Origin: Ziziphus jujuba | Lineage: Eukaryota; Streptophyta; Magnoliopsida; Rosales; Rhamnaceae | Assembly: GCF_031755915.1 (NCBI RefSeq) | Contig: NC_083380.1 | Location: forward strand, 15,829,001-15,893,000 | Length of the DNA stretch: 64,000 nucleotides | Direction of reading: 5' to 3' | In this document: in pieces, positions 11,180-23,581 of the stretch | How the letters are laid out: each line of letters starts with the position of its first letter | Position numbering within the stretch: the stretch's first letter is position 1 | Program-made: the position numbers and the translations under genes | Notes under the pieces: model-generated | Told to the model about the DNA's origin: nothing | Database searches by the model: none | Seen by the model: only the letters and a program-made list of their open reading frames with translations

Positions 11180-14100
11180 GGGAAAAGGATCGAGGTCTAG
11201 TATTTTTCCTAAAGTTTCTAAAATTGTGGGTTAATTAGTAGTAATATGAAGAATGCCATATTTCTATGAAATTTTTGAAATTAATAATAAAAGAAAAATT
11301 AGATAATTCTTCTGTAAAGAAAGTGAGAATATTTGTATAATGAAGAAGCTGATAATCCAATGTCACAAACACATCTTTTTCTACACATGTGTACTAATAA
11401 GCTCAATAAGTTGAGCACCAAATTAAACAATTATATATTAGCGCTCCCACATCCACCCTACACCAGATGAACTTAGAAAAGTACAATCACATCATAAATT
11501 ACAACAATGACTTTACAATAATTATTAAAGGCCATTATTAGTTTGAAGGTTTATTAGTCCATTTACAGAACACTCTAATGTCTGGCAAAATCCTTGTTTT
11601 CTCAAACAATAACTCTGAACTCCAAACCCTACTGTCAGATCCAAAAAAACAAAAAAAAAAAAAAAAAAAAAGGAAAAAAAAAAGAAAAAAGAAAAAAAAA
11701 ACATTTGATGGTTTATACATTTCAATTTTGTTTCAATATGAGTAAACTCTGCAACAAAATGAATAAAAGCTAGGCTTAGTTGAAATTATGCAGTAATATG
11801 AAATGTGATCACCAACCTGGTTATAAAACACTGCAAATTTTAACCAAAAAACTGAAGTTTAGAGAAGGGAAAAAAAAAAAAAAAAAAAAAAAAATTAGAG
11901 GGAAAAACACACTTTTCCAGTTTTTGATTTAGAGAAAACATTAGATATTATAACTATGTATTAGAACTGTTCTATTGGATATTAGCAGGCAGCTTATGTT
12001 GGGCTCCTAACCCACTTACAAGTGCATTTAGGCGCCTATCAGTGCTCGGTGGCACTTAGTAGGGAAAAAAAACAAAACTGTAAATGCTAGTATCTTAAGC
12101 AACTTTTGTACAAAAAGATCGCTTTGAATCAATGATATTTGACAATGTTTATCTAAAAAACCATAAAACAAAACAATGGAAGTATTTGCATAAAAACTGC
12201 ATTTTCAGGAAGGAACACCATGTTAGTACGCCCAGCTCCATGAACTCCCACTAACAGATCACAAGAATTCACAGTATCTGCATATTTTGAAATAATCTTA
12301 TCAGCTTCTGCTACTATGACTTTGTATCATAAACTTTTAGCTATCTTATTAATCACTTCTATGTTCATGACAGACCTTGTTCTCTTTCTTGATATGATCA
12401 GAAGCTGAGGCTTTTTTCTGTTCATGACCATGTTTGATTCTGATAGCTTTCGATTTCCTTAACGAATAAGAATCTTTCAAAAAAAAACTTTGTGAAATCT
12501 GTCATTGAGTAGGAATGCTTTATAGGGTTAATACTCAACACTTTCGCATGTTGTTTAAGACCAATAGTTGCACTTGTGAAGCGATGGACTTCTTGCTCTT
12601 TTATCAATGTCTATCATCTTGCCTGGTGGAACTTTTCACTCCACCACGCTTGTTTATTTGATACAAGAAGTTGAACTTCTCCATTATATTGTCATGAAGT
12701 TATGAAAAGTGGAATAAGAACTTCAGTGAAGTCATGGACATGGTTTTCCACATAGCCTCTGAGCAAAAACAAAAAGGCTGGAACACTTTGATTTTTGGAG
12801 CATCTGGTGATCGCTTGGTTATTCTGATTTTAATGTCCAATTTCTAACATATCTCATAGCATTTGGGTCTTCTTTTCAAGCATACGGTTTGATAGTGCAG
12901 GAATTCTTATCTGTTTGAGATGACACAGTGAAAACTGAGGATGATTTCCATCAATCCAAACATCCATTTTGATCTCACGGAAATCTGTTCTTGGTTCCCC
13001 TGTATTACAAAGTGGCTGCAGTTTTTCTGTCACAATGCAGTACCAATATTAGAAAAGGTTTTGGTTAGAGACAAGATCAAATTGTATTTTATGTTAAATT
13101 TAATCTATTGAAGTTTGTAATGCGATTAGTTAAGCAGATCTTACTTAGTATCCCTGCATTCTGATTGCTGTTTGCAATGGCACCAGTGGGATTGTTAGTG
13201 TGATGCAGAGAAGTAGAACTTTCTGCATAAAGACACATTTTTGGACCCTTTTGTGCTCAATCCCCAACTTCTAAGCTTTGAATAGAGTTTCCAATTTCAA
13301 GAATCAGATTTTTGGATCCTTTTATGCTCGTTTCTGAATCACTAGGCGATAACTACAGTTTCCCACTTGAAGACTCACATTTCTAGATCTTTTTGAGGTC
13401 ATACCCAAGATCATGTATTTCTTCAAAAGTTTTTTTAAGAAGTGTTTGTTTCCTTGAGTGATGGCATTTTGACACTAACTGTACCCAATAAGACCTGCAA
13501 ATTCACTGCATAACAGAACCCAAACAGAACATACAAAAAAGATTAAATGTAAATTATAAGAAATGGTTGATGAAAATGTGTAGTAGAATTATTAGAACTT
13601 ACAAGGTGGTTTAGGACCCAAATATGGTACAAGCAAAGTGCAAATGCAGAATATTATGTGCACAATAAATCCGTATCCTAATTTCTTTTGCTCATTCTTA
13701 CTAAAGCTTCCATCAATAAATTGGTTTTTATTTATTATTTATTATTTATTATTATTATTATTATTTTTTAACAACTTAATAGGACACAATTTGCAAAAGT
13801 TGATAGTAAAATACAAGGCCCTTTCATTTTTATTTTTTTATTTTTTTTATTTTTTATTTTTATTTTTTCCTTCTTTTGATACATGGAAGAGCTAGGATAG
13901 CCTCAGTTTTGATTTAAAGTGGATTTTGAACCTGTTCTAGAATAGTCTCCTAATTAGGTTTAAGTGTATAATTAAGCAAGATTTGGATGCAGTATGTATG
14001 TGACAAATTGGAGGAGGTTGAGTGAATTTTCAATGAATTTCTACACAAAGGTTTTGTTACGCCTCTATTGGCAAGTAGGTTCTCCAAATTAAACAAAATA

Positions 14101-14190
14101 AAATGTATAGAAAGAGACCATTTGGTTGACCTTTGAGACCCAAACCACCAAGATTGGTCTCATTACCATTCTCTTTGAGTCCTCCCTTGG
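11180..14190 (-). repeat. GT61 tandem duplication unit 1 (decayed copy plus flanks)
   Basis: The 11180-11540 block (for example GTGGGTTAATTAGTAGT) matches 14190-14520. The 13980-14140 block upstream of the decayed gene matches the flank upstream of the intact gene at 17040-17210. So a unit of about 3 kb with downstream flank, gene and promoter was duplicated head to tail. The homologous upstream block recurs a third time at about 23760-23930 beside the second intact gene. Confidence 0.7.
12190..13720 (-). pseudogene. GT61 glycosyltransferase pseudogene
   Basis: On the minus strand the three-exon pattern of the neighbouring GT61 genes is recognisable: membrane-anchor exon near 13600-13715, stem exon with the sequon repeat near 13150-13500, and the catalytic exon from about 13030 down to 12190. 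Lesions: a Gly codon in the conserved SLGYK segment is TGA (about 12327). Extra A residues near 12480 and several other indels shift the frame. The initiating Met region and splice junctions are degraded. Sequence after the GVHGAG..NMVFLP segment (about 110 residues in the intact copies) is missing or unrecognisable. No long open frame remains; this is a dead paralogue of the 14963-16873 gene. Confidence 0.85.
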
Positions 14191-14962
14191 AGTTTTAGAG
14201 AAGGATTAAGGTCTACCCTGTTTCCTAGTTTCTAATATTTGTGGGTTAATTAGTAGTGATTAAAGAGAAGAATGTTGTACTTCTATCAAATTCTTAAAAT
14301 TAATAAAGGAGGAATTAAGATAATGCTTTTGTTAACAAAGTAAGAATATATGTATGATTAAGCAGCTGATAATGTATGCATGCGTAAAAACTGCCTCCAC
14401 AGCCACCCTGCACCAGAAGAACTGAGAAAAAGTGCCAAACATACCACAACATACAACAAAGATTAAGAAAGCCGATAATTATTAAAAGCCCTTAAAAGTT
14501 CTCTTTTCGGAAACAGTTTGGTGGCAAAGCTATTATTTTTCTCATACAATCATCATTGAATGTTGTAAACAAAATGAATAAGAGCTTGTTTTAATTGAAA
14601 TTATAGGCAGTGATATGAAATGTGACTTCACAAACCAGGTTAGAACGGAAAAAAAGGAAAGAAAAAAAAAAAGAAAAAAAAAAAAAAAGAGAAAGAATAT
14701 ATAAGAAAACACATTTTTTCTGTTTTTGTTTAAGAGGAAAAATAAATACATGATTGTGTTCTCAGAATCTCATGGGCTATAGCTCTATGAATTTCACTTT
14801 AACATACATATGATCTTCATCAGCGGCCTCTATACAAAAGAGAACTCTGTTATTGATGACATGTTGACATATTTATTAACAAAACTATTAAAAAAAAAAA
14901 TGAAATGGAAAAATAATCAATAAAGCTCAAGGACCATTATTTGTGATCTCTAAAACAAATCC

Positions 14963-16873
14963 CTAGTGATGCAGAAGCTTAAGAGCTTTTAACAAAGTTG
15001 GTCTAAACCTATTAACATTAAGATTTACATTTTGTTTGTCCAAATATATAGATCCAAAAGCCACCCAACCTTGCTTCTTAATTGAAGATGGATTGGTAAA
15101 AACTGCATGATCAATTGGGTATTGATTTATCAGTGTGCTTTCCTCTTTGGCTATCTCATATTCCAAGTACTTAAGCTTCATATCCGTCGCAGGCACTTGG
15201 AACGCAGTCCTCGCAATCCCTTGGAGCTTTCCAAGTGAAAGAATCTGTACAAAAACTGCATTGTCAGGAAGGAACACCATGTTAGTGAGCCCAGCTCCAT
15301 GAACTCCCATTAAAACATCACAAGAATTCACAATTTCTGCGAATTTCGAAAGACTCATGTCCCCTGCTTCAGCGACAATCACTTCGAATCCCAAGCTTCT
15401 AGCCATCTTGCTAATCTCTTCTGTATTCGTGAAAGTCCTTGTTCTCCTTCTTGATATGATGAGAAGCCTTGGCTTTTTCTGTTCATGACCATGTTTGACA
15501 ATTCTGATTGCTTTGGATCTGTTTAAGGAATAAGAATTCCTCAAAAACTTTTTGAAATCTGTCATTGAGTAGTAATGCTTCAAAGGGTCAATGCTTAGTT
15601 CTTTCGGATGTCGTTTTAGACCAATAGTTGCAGTTGGGAAGCAGTGGACTTCTTTTTCTTTGTCAATGTCAATAATCTTATACTTTGACAACCCTTTTAG
15701 TACATGTTGGAACTTTTCAATCCACCACGCTCGTTTATTTGACACGAGGAGTTGAACTTCTCCATTATACTGTCGAGAAGTTATGAACAGCGGGATAAGA
15801 ACTTCGGTGATGTCATGGAAATGGTTTCCCACATAGCCTCCGAGCGAAAACAACACGGCTGGAACATTATGAGTTTTGGAGCACTTGGTGATTTCTTGGT
15901 TTTCTGATTTTACTGTCCATTTTCTAATAAATCTCATAGCGTTCGAGTCTTCTTTTCGAGCATACGGTTTGATAATCCAGGAGTTGTTATCTGCTTGAGA
16001 TGAAACAGTGAAAACTGAGCCTGACTTTCCATCAATCCAAACATCCATTTTGATCTCACAGAAATCTGTTCTTGGTTCCCCTGTATTGCACAGTGGCTGC
16101 ATTTTCTTTGTCACAATCTCTGTAATTTTGCAGCACAAAAGGTTTTGGTGTTTTGGTCAGATACTAAAACCAAATTGCAGTTTACGGTATCAAAATTTAT
16201 CTATGAGAGTTAAATCAAATTGTGCAATATTTCGTTTAAGAAAGAAAGAAAAGCAAAATTAATTAATTTGTTCTTACTTGGTGTTTCTGTATGCTGACTG
16301 CTACTTGCTACCGGACCGGAGGTAGTGTCGGTGTGATGCAGAGAAGTAGAATTTTCTACTTCAAGAGTCACCTTTTCTGACCCTTTTTTGTTCAATGCCA
16401 AATATTTTTGCGGTGAAGTAGAATTTCCAGTTTGGAAACTCACATTTCCGATTCCTTTTATGGTAATTTCTGAATCACTATGCACATAACTAGAGTTTCC
16501 CATTTGAAGACTCACATTTCTAGACCCTTTTGAGGTCATTCCCACATTATGTTTTTCTTCAACAATTGGCTGAGAAGTGTTTGTTTCCTTGAGTGACAGC
16601 ATTTTGTGATCAACACCCACTGGAACCTGCAAATTCACTGCATAACAGAACCCCAATTGAACTTACAAAAAGGTACAATTTTGATACAAGAAATGTGTGA
16701 TGAAAAATAACGTGCAGAATTATTTTGGACTTACTAGATGGTACAGGACCCAAATATGGTACAAGCAAAGTGAAAAAGCAGAAAACTATGAAAAAGCTGC
16801 AGACAAATCCTCCATATCCTATTTTCTTTTGCTCATGCTTACTAAAGCTTTTTGCAATCATAGAATCATACAT
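14963..16873 (-). CDS. GT61 glycosyltransferase (XAT/XYXT/MUCI21-like), copy 1
   Basis: Three exons: 16873-16735, 16637-16278, 16119-14963. Phases agree and give 551 residues. It is a type II Golgi membrane protein by architecture: a short cytosolic N-terminus with basic residues, one transmembrane segment (about 19-41), a Ser/Thr/Asn-rich stem (about 45-165) and a GT61 (DUF563) catalytic domain. GT61 signatures include GGYVGNHFHD, RRRTRTFTN and [14 protein letters not shown] (about 437-450). Characterised plant GT61 enzymes add arabinose or xylose to xylan, or xylose to N-glycans; which one applies here is not decidable from sequence. The stem holds three units of a sequon repeat. It belongs to a tandem array with the 21554-23581 gene and a pseudogene. 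There is no frame lesion. A polyG tract lies about 54 bp upstream of the ATG. Confidence 0.9.
16341..16545 (-). repeat. In-frame stem minisatellite of GT61 copy 1 (3 units)
   Basis: Within exon 2, a unit of about 22-25 codons is repeated three times. Its core is N-V-S-[LF]-Q-x-[GE]-N-S-[TS]. Each unit would supply two N-glycosylation sequons; the third unit has K-V-T instead of N-V-S and keeps only one. Confidence 0.8.
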
Positions 16874-16907
16874 TTTTTAAAACTAATTGCATCAAATAAT
16901 TACGAGG

Positions 16908-16946
16908 CTTTTTTTTTTTTTTTTTTGGGGGGGGGGGGGGGGGGGT
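16908..16946. repeat. T run followed by G20 homopolymer upstream of GT61 copy 1
   Basis: A run of T is followed by 20 consecutive G (16927-16946), 54 bp upstream of the ATG of the minus-strand gene. On the coding strand it reads C20 then an A run. The pseudogene copy has T-rich low-complexity DNA at the matching place, without the G run. Confidence 0.85.
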
Positions 16947-17622
16947 ATGTTGAAGAGCTAGAGCTAGCCTCAATTTCTTAATCAAAGTAGATTTTGGTTC
17001 TTTTAGTCGGGTTTTCTAATGGGGTTCAAGTTTGATGATTAAGCAAGATATGGATGCAATAATGTAAATGAATTAGAGGAGGTTGAAGGTGAATTTTTAA
17101 TGAATTTTTGCAAACTTTATTTTGTCAGGTATCAATTGGCTAATAGAATCTACAAATTATACTAATAAAATGTGATGAAAGGGACCCTTGGTTAACTGTT
17201 GAGACCAAACGATTCATAATTGGTCAGAAGATTTTTCTTGCGTATAAATTTTGAAAGCTATGAACAATCCATATCTTGTAAAAAATTAGACATTGTAGTT
17301 GGTAGAAGGTTCCAACTTAAATTTTGTATTTGGAAAACAGTGATATATAGCGAATGGTTATTGCTATTGGAATATGAATATAGCAATTTTCGGGAATAGA
17401 AAATGTACCAACAAACACAAGAATAGGTTATTATAGGGAATAGTTATTTTGTTAGATTCTTCGACCTATTTTACAGAACAAATATATTCTATGTGAAATT
17501 ATCTTGTCACGCACGATAGTACCTAGTAGTAATACCCAAGTAACCATTGTAGCAATAATGCACCTTTTCTTGATTAATTGACCAAATTAAAATTGTCATA
17601 CGGTCTAACCAATAATATATAT

Positions 17623-17671
<49 letters not shown>

Positions 17672-17848
17672 CCGAGGCAACTAAACATATATTTTAAACA
17701 TTATAGTGGCTTTTTCACTGAGAATAATAATAATAATAAATAGGAATACTAATGGCTTTGCCTAGACCTCATATCCCCCAAAAAGACTAGGTAGACATTT
17801 TAATCATTATATTTATTATCATTATTATCATTATTATTATAATTTATC

Positions 17849-18080
17849 ATTGGGTTGCATTGAATTCATGTTCTTTTTCATTAATGGAGAAGTGATCACT
17901 GTCATTAAGCTGTTCCCTCATGAGTATAAGTGGAAATAAACTTAAATGTGAATTATTTATATTTTTTTATAATTGGGTTACATTAAATCCATATCTTTTT
18001 CATCATTAGAGAGGTGATCATTGCCATTATCTGTTCCTTAAGGATATAAGTGGAAATAACTTTGAATGTGAATTATTTAT
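17849..18080. repeat. Imperfect tandem duplication, ~112-bp units
   Basis: 17849-17960 and 17972-18080 align along their length. Both begin ATTGGGTT, share a GTGATCA core and TATAAGTGGAAATAA, and end AATGTGAATTATTTAT. They are non-coding. Confidence 0.8.
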
Positions 18081-18499
18081 TAACTAAGGTTAACAAATAA
18101 CTTAAGAAAAACACTTTACTCTTCTTTTCTTAGGTCTTCATTGAAAAGAATATTGTAAAATTCAGTGTATTGCCGCCACGATATGTATTATTAAAATTTA
18201 GTGTTCATAGTGTTAGGTGTGCTACACCAACCCATTTGAAAAGGTACTCATGAACAAATTCATTGTGTGATACATATACATATTATATTTTCCAATTTTG
18301 ACATGAGGAGAGGTCCATGAGAAATTTGAAGAGAAGGAAAAGCTACATCATCAAAAACCGGCCTATAATCATTTAAAAAAAAAAAAAAACTGAATTATAT
18401 AAAAATGATACTATAGGCAATGTTCCCCATTAAAAAGTGAGCAACAAATATTTACCGCCAGTGGATCTATTATCAAGAGGTGAACGATTATTAGCTAGC

Positions 18500-18535
<36 letters not shown>

Positions 18536-18670
18536 CGCAAAAATATTATTATAGGCCAAGTTGTCCTCTATTTAGTGGCTATAAGCCATTGGTCATCCTT
18601 TGATGCACATGAACATGTACATGGAACCATGATTAATGGGCTATTGCCCACTAAGTGGTGGGCCACGTCG

Positions 18671-18676
<6 letters not shown>

Positions 18677-18735
<59 letters not shown>
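18677..18735. repeat. (TA)n microsatellite
   Basis: Almost uninterrupted TA repeat of about 58 bp. It gives spurious Tyr-Ile reading frames on both strands. Confidence 0.95.
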
Positions 18736-18739
<4 letters not shown>

Positions 18740-20132
18740 AGTTCAAGCCAAATTAAAGACATTACTGTCTTGAATCAAAATGAGTAATAAAAGAGTTTTA
18801 TTTATTTATTTTTGAATAGTTCCTTGTTTAGAGGAAACTTAAATGCGTTTTTATATATAAAAAATATGAACAAGAGATGTGTTTAGTTGTAATAATTCAG
18901 TAACCGGCCGATGTGTACAGCACTTCTACATATTGTAATTAATCAAATGATCAGAATTAATCATTCAAAACTAAATATATATGAATATATATGTATTCGT
19001 ATATATATACATATATAATATCAACACATACAGTTTTAATTTAGTTATAATTTTTTAATTTAAAAAAAATTATGATACAGTTCAAATAAATCATTACATG
19101 TCGATCATATTTATTTTAATATAATTTTTTTATACTGTATTATAATTTTATAAAATTAAAATATTCATATGGGTAATTTTATATATATATATATATATGT
19201 AAATGAAAAGCATACTTTTTCCTGATTTTGACTGCAAGAACACGGTTATTTATTTATTTTTTTGGGTCGGTCATGAAATAATAAATTAAGACATGTTGTC
19301 GTTTCTGTTGGAAGGATTATTTCTATGTACATTTTGGCTCTCAGCTTCACATCTATGATCTATATTGAATAAATCTTATTTTTTTCAGCAAAAAAGAATA
19401 AATTTTATTTATCTACTGGTACACTATTTATAAAAATATTACGTCTTCTAAGTTTGATTGCAGTTAAATTAGTAGTATTTTTTATGGAGATTTGGGTAAT
19501 TTTAAGTGCGTATTCTTTAATTGAGATACAAATAAAGTAGTTCATAATTTAGTTAGAATTGCAATGTCTTTAGATAATGAAATGTGCATGAGGAGGTACC
19601 AGCATGATTAGAATTCACTCCGATAGTACTTCTATTTTGAAATAAAAATTGAATTTTATTATTATTATTATTATTTATTTAAATAGCAGTTAGTTTTTCT
19701 TTTAAAAAAATATTAATATTTTAGTCAGCGGCCATGGGTTAAGTAATTAATAGTTTCCTCGGAAACAAGTTTAATAGCAAAACAATTATTTTCTCAAACA
19801 ATCATTGTTAGAAATTCCTCCATATTCATAAAATCGGGGGGAAAAAAATCAGCATGTAAAATTATTAACCTATATAATCATTTGCAACTTCATATAAGAA
19901 CAAAATAAAACATATAGATTTTACATCAAAGTATTGTATATTTGATCATGAGTTGAATGCGACATTATTTTATCGGTATATCCATGATATAAAAAAAGTT
20001 TTTCCAAAAATGGATTCCTAAGCTTTATAAAAAGTGCAACCCAACCCTTTATTTTTAACTGTTTGGAGGAATGTGAAATCACTTTTTTTGAATCTTTATA
20101 TCTCTATATATATATATATATATCTGAAAATT

Positions 20133-20277
20133 CTATGATGAGGACGATCTGCATGAGGACTGCAGTATTAGTGTGGTTTTTCATAGTATTAACGATGATT
20201 TTTTAGAAAATCGTCACCAATACTATGAAAAACCTTCATCAATATTATGGTCCGCATGAGGACCGTCCGTACCATAG
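20133..20277. mobile_element. Hairpin MITE, copy 1
   Basis: A 145-bp imperfect palindrome. The left arm starts CTATGATGAGGACGATC and the right arm ends with its near complement GACCGTCCGTACCATAG. Arms of about 70 bp meet near 20205. It is flanked on both sides by (TA)n. A second copy at 34032-34177 is clearly homologous. No coding capacity. The superfamily is not certain. Confidence 0.8.
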
Positions 20278-21553
20278 ACGGATTATATATATATATATAT
20301 GCCTTTAAAATAAGGGTTAGGAAAAATGTATCTAGGAGAGTATAAACTTTTTAAATTGAAAACAATATAAAAAAAGATAATTTCTTAAAAGAGCTAGAAT
20401 TAAATTGCATAAATGTCAATCCATAACAGCAGTAAAAAGCTTACATAGAGAAAATATTCTATAATTTTGTAGCTTTTAATTATTATATGCAACGTAAATA
20501 ATTGAATATATTTATATTCTTATACAACATGAAACCAAGCATATAGAGTCCACAAAAAAATTTAAGTACGTATTGTGAATTGGCTTGTTATGCTACATCA
20601 TCCCATTCATAATGCATGTAAAAGTTTTTCAAATGGCCATATGCTTAAAAACAATTTTTGGTAAACGTCACGGACCCACAGTTGGTCCATCTTAAGAATT
20701 AATAAATTTGTGTACAGCTTCTATGCGCATATGGACGACGACCCATTGGGCCATGTATAACCAATGAGAGCTATCCACGTGAATTTTTTTTGTGTTTTTT
20801 TTTATATGGCTAAAATGGAACATTAATTACTACTTAATTCTAATAATATTTCAGAAATTAAAACATAACACAACTCAAGTTCCATACATAAAAATGTTAT
20901 CTGTTGACCTGACAAATTAATCTCCACTTATGATACTAGAAATCAAATAGGACTTAGAGTTAATTGTTTTAAATTGCATAGTAATCATAAATAAGATCAT
21001 TGCTGACTTGATGATGATTAATTGAGTTTGTTAACAACTAAAAAATTTACATGAAAAAGTCTCATAAATCTGCCAATTAAATCACCTTATATAGAACTAA
21101 TTCCGTCAATAATGGATTACTTTTAATAGTGACAAATAACTAACTAATTAATGTATGGAAGAAAATCTGTTTGTGTTTGCTCAAAACAAGCTTTCTATAG
21201 AAATTCAATTGCTAACCATATTGGGTTGTTGAGACATTTGGACTCAGATCAAAATGGCAGAAATTCAAATACCACTATATGGTAGAGATATCGGAGACAC
21301 AGTCATTTATTTGTGGAATTACAAACATACATGTACAAAGATTTTATCACCTCCATTCATTTATGGATATTATAAACATGCTTAATTCCGCTATTCCTAT
21401 ACCAGAAAGAAAAGAGAATTATGAATAAATGACATTATAATTGACATTTGATTTCTAGCTAGAAGACCATGAACAAAAAAGAAGGGAAAAAAAAAATGAA
21501 AATGAATAAGGAATTACAATTTAGACGAAATAGTGTAGAACTCTTGCTGTACC

Positions 21554-22822
21554 CTACTGATGCAGAAGCTCGAGGGCTTTTAATAAAACAGGTTTAAACC
21601 TATTAACATCAAGATTAACATTTTGCTTCTCCAAAAATATTGACTTAAATGCTTCCCATCCTTGCTTCCCAATGGATATGGGATCAGTAAAAACTGCATG
21701 ATCAAGAGGGTATTGATTTATCAACGTGCTTTCCTCTCTGGCTATCTCATATTCTAAATACTTCAAATTCATATCCTTAGAAGGCTCACCAAAATATGTT
21801 TTTGCAAGCCATTGATACTCACCAAGTGGAAGAACTTGTATGAACACTGCATTCTCAGGAAGGAACACCATGTTTGTCAGCCCAGCTCCATGAACTCCCA
21901 TCAAAACATCACATGAATTCATTAGCTCTGCGAATTTCGACAAGCTCCTATCGGCTTCTGAGACAATCACTTTGTATCCCAAACTCCTAGCCATCTTAAC
22001 AATCTCATCTACATTGGTAAAAGCTCTAGTTCTCCTTCTTGATAGTATCAGAAGCCTTGGCTTTTTCCTCCTTTTTCCATCTTTGATCCTGATCGCTTTC
22101 GATTTCTTCAACGAATACGAATGCCTTAAGAAATCTCTGAAATCTCTCATTGAATATAAATGCTTTGAAGGGTCAATAGCCATTTCTTTTGGATGCCTTT
22201 TGAGACCAATTGTTGCACTTGGGAAGCAATGGACTTGTTTTTCTTTGTCAATGTCTATAATCTCATACTTTGACAAACCTTCTAGTATCTTTTGGAACTT
22301 TGGGATAAACCAAGATCTTTTATCTGAAATTAGAAATTGTACTTCACCATTATATTGTCTAGAAGTTATGAACAGCGGGATTAGAACATCGGTGAATTCG
22401 TGGAAATTGTTTCCAACATAACCTCCGGAGGAAAACAGCACAGCTGGGACATTGTGGTTTATGGTGCACTTGGGGATTTCTTGGTTATCTTCTACTGCTT
22501 TTACTGACCATTTTCGAACATGACTCATAGCCGTCAAGTCTTCTTTTCGAGCATATGGTCTGATGATCCAGGAGTTGTTGTTTTCTGTTTTTTCTGATTG
22601 CGATGAAACAACAAAAACTGAACCCGAATTTCCATCTATCCTCACATCCATTTTGATCTCACAGAACTCTGTTCTTTCTTGTCCTGTACTGCAAAGTGGC
22701 TGCAATGTTTTTTTCTTTGTCACATTTTCTTGAACTGCATTGTAAAAGATTACAGATTGCTTGTGGTCAGGGGAAGTCCAAAATGTATTTTGTATCAAAT
22801 TTATCTATGAAAAGTTTAAATT

Positions 22823-22859
<37 letters not shown>

Positions 22860-23581
22860 CTGAAATTTAAGAGTTCTTACCTGCTGTCTCTGCATGTTGA
22901 CCTATACTTGATAAGGGAATAGTTGGAGTGTCCTTGTAATCTGGTGAAGTTGAATTTTCTACTTGAAGACTCACATTTTTTGACCCGTTTGTGCTCAATT
23001 CCAAATCATTTTGCTCTGAAGTAGAATTTCCAATGTCAAGACTCACATTTTTGGACTCTTTTGTGCTCAATTCCCAATCGTTCTTCTCTGAAGTAGAATT
23101 TCCAGTTCCAAGGCTCACATTTTTGGATTCTTCTATGCTTCTTCCAGAATCATAATGCTGAGAATAACTGGTAGAATTTTCTTTTTGAAGGCTCACATTT
23201 TCAGAAACTTTGGTGCTCGTGATTAATCCTAAATTCTGTTTTCCTCCAAAAATTTGGTGAGAAATGTTTGTTTCCTTGAGTGCCAACATTTTCAGACCAA
23301 TAGTACCCATTGAGACCTGCAAATTCACTGCAAAGAATTCCAAGGTATTGTAATTCTAGTTTTTTTTTAAAAAAACCTTTAATTTATTATGGGTAATAAA
23401 AATTATTTGCATATAAAAAGGTATAAAATTAGGAGTACTTACAAGCTGGTAGAGGACCCCAATAGGGTTTGAGCAAAGTGCAAAAGCAGAATACAACGAA
23501 CAAGCAACAAATAAATGCTCCATATCCTAGTTTCTTTTGTTCATGCCTACTAAAGCTCCTAGAAAGAATAGAATCATACAT
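21554..23581 (-). CDS. GT61 glycosyltransferase (XAT/XYXT/MUCI21-like), copy 2
   Basis: Three exons: 23581-23443, 23327-22881, 22734-21554. They give 588 residues with intact phases. The first exon is 139 nt, identical in length to copy 1. The N-terminus begins [17 protein letters not shown], then a transmembrane helix (about 19-40) of the Golgi type II kind. The stem is longer than in copy 1 because it carries four sequon repeat units rather than three. The catalytic exon shows [19 protein letters not shown] and [14 protein letters not shown]. Family knowledge: GT61 enzymes decorate cell-wall xylan or N-glycans from UDP-sugars in the Golgi; the acceptor and donor here are inferred only at family level. 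Copies 1 and 2 are close through the catalytic domain and most divergent in the stem. There is no lesion. A long T/A homopolymer (about 22827-22855) fills intron 2. Confidence 0.9.
22941..23225 (-). repeat. In-frame stem minisatellite of GT61 copy 2 (4 units)
   Basis: Four units of about 24 codons. Cores read [36 protein letters not shown] and [12 protein letters not shown], joined by acidic/Ser linkers such as [12 protein letters not shown]. Each unit carries two sequons (NVS and NST), eight in total. The two middle units are the most similar at DNA level, which suggests recent expansion. Confidence 0.85.

Larger units (their letters stand above)
17230..21553. other. Intergenic region between the two intact GT61 genes
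   Basis: AT-rich, with no supportable gene. It holds (TA)n microsatellites at about 17609-17661, 18508-18532, 18677-18735, 19181-19198, 20106-20123 and 20284-20300. Also present are a local 112-bp duplication (17849-18080) and a hairpin MITE (20133-20277). A short patch at 19745-19810 resembles the 14500-14560 downstream flank of the duplicated GT61 unit. A GC-richer patch lies at about 18555-18676 between two TA tracts (perhaps an old insertion). Confidence 0.6.

Noticed and set aside
18555..18676. GC-richer patch between two TA tracts, considered as a third hairpin MITE
   Set aside because: It does not match the 145-bp MITE consensus and is not palindromic along its length.
21972..22421. 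149-codon plus-strand frame
   Set aside because: It is the antisense of the long catalytic exon of GT61 copy 2; a shadow of the real gene.
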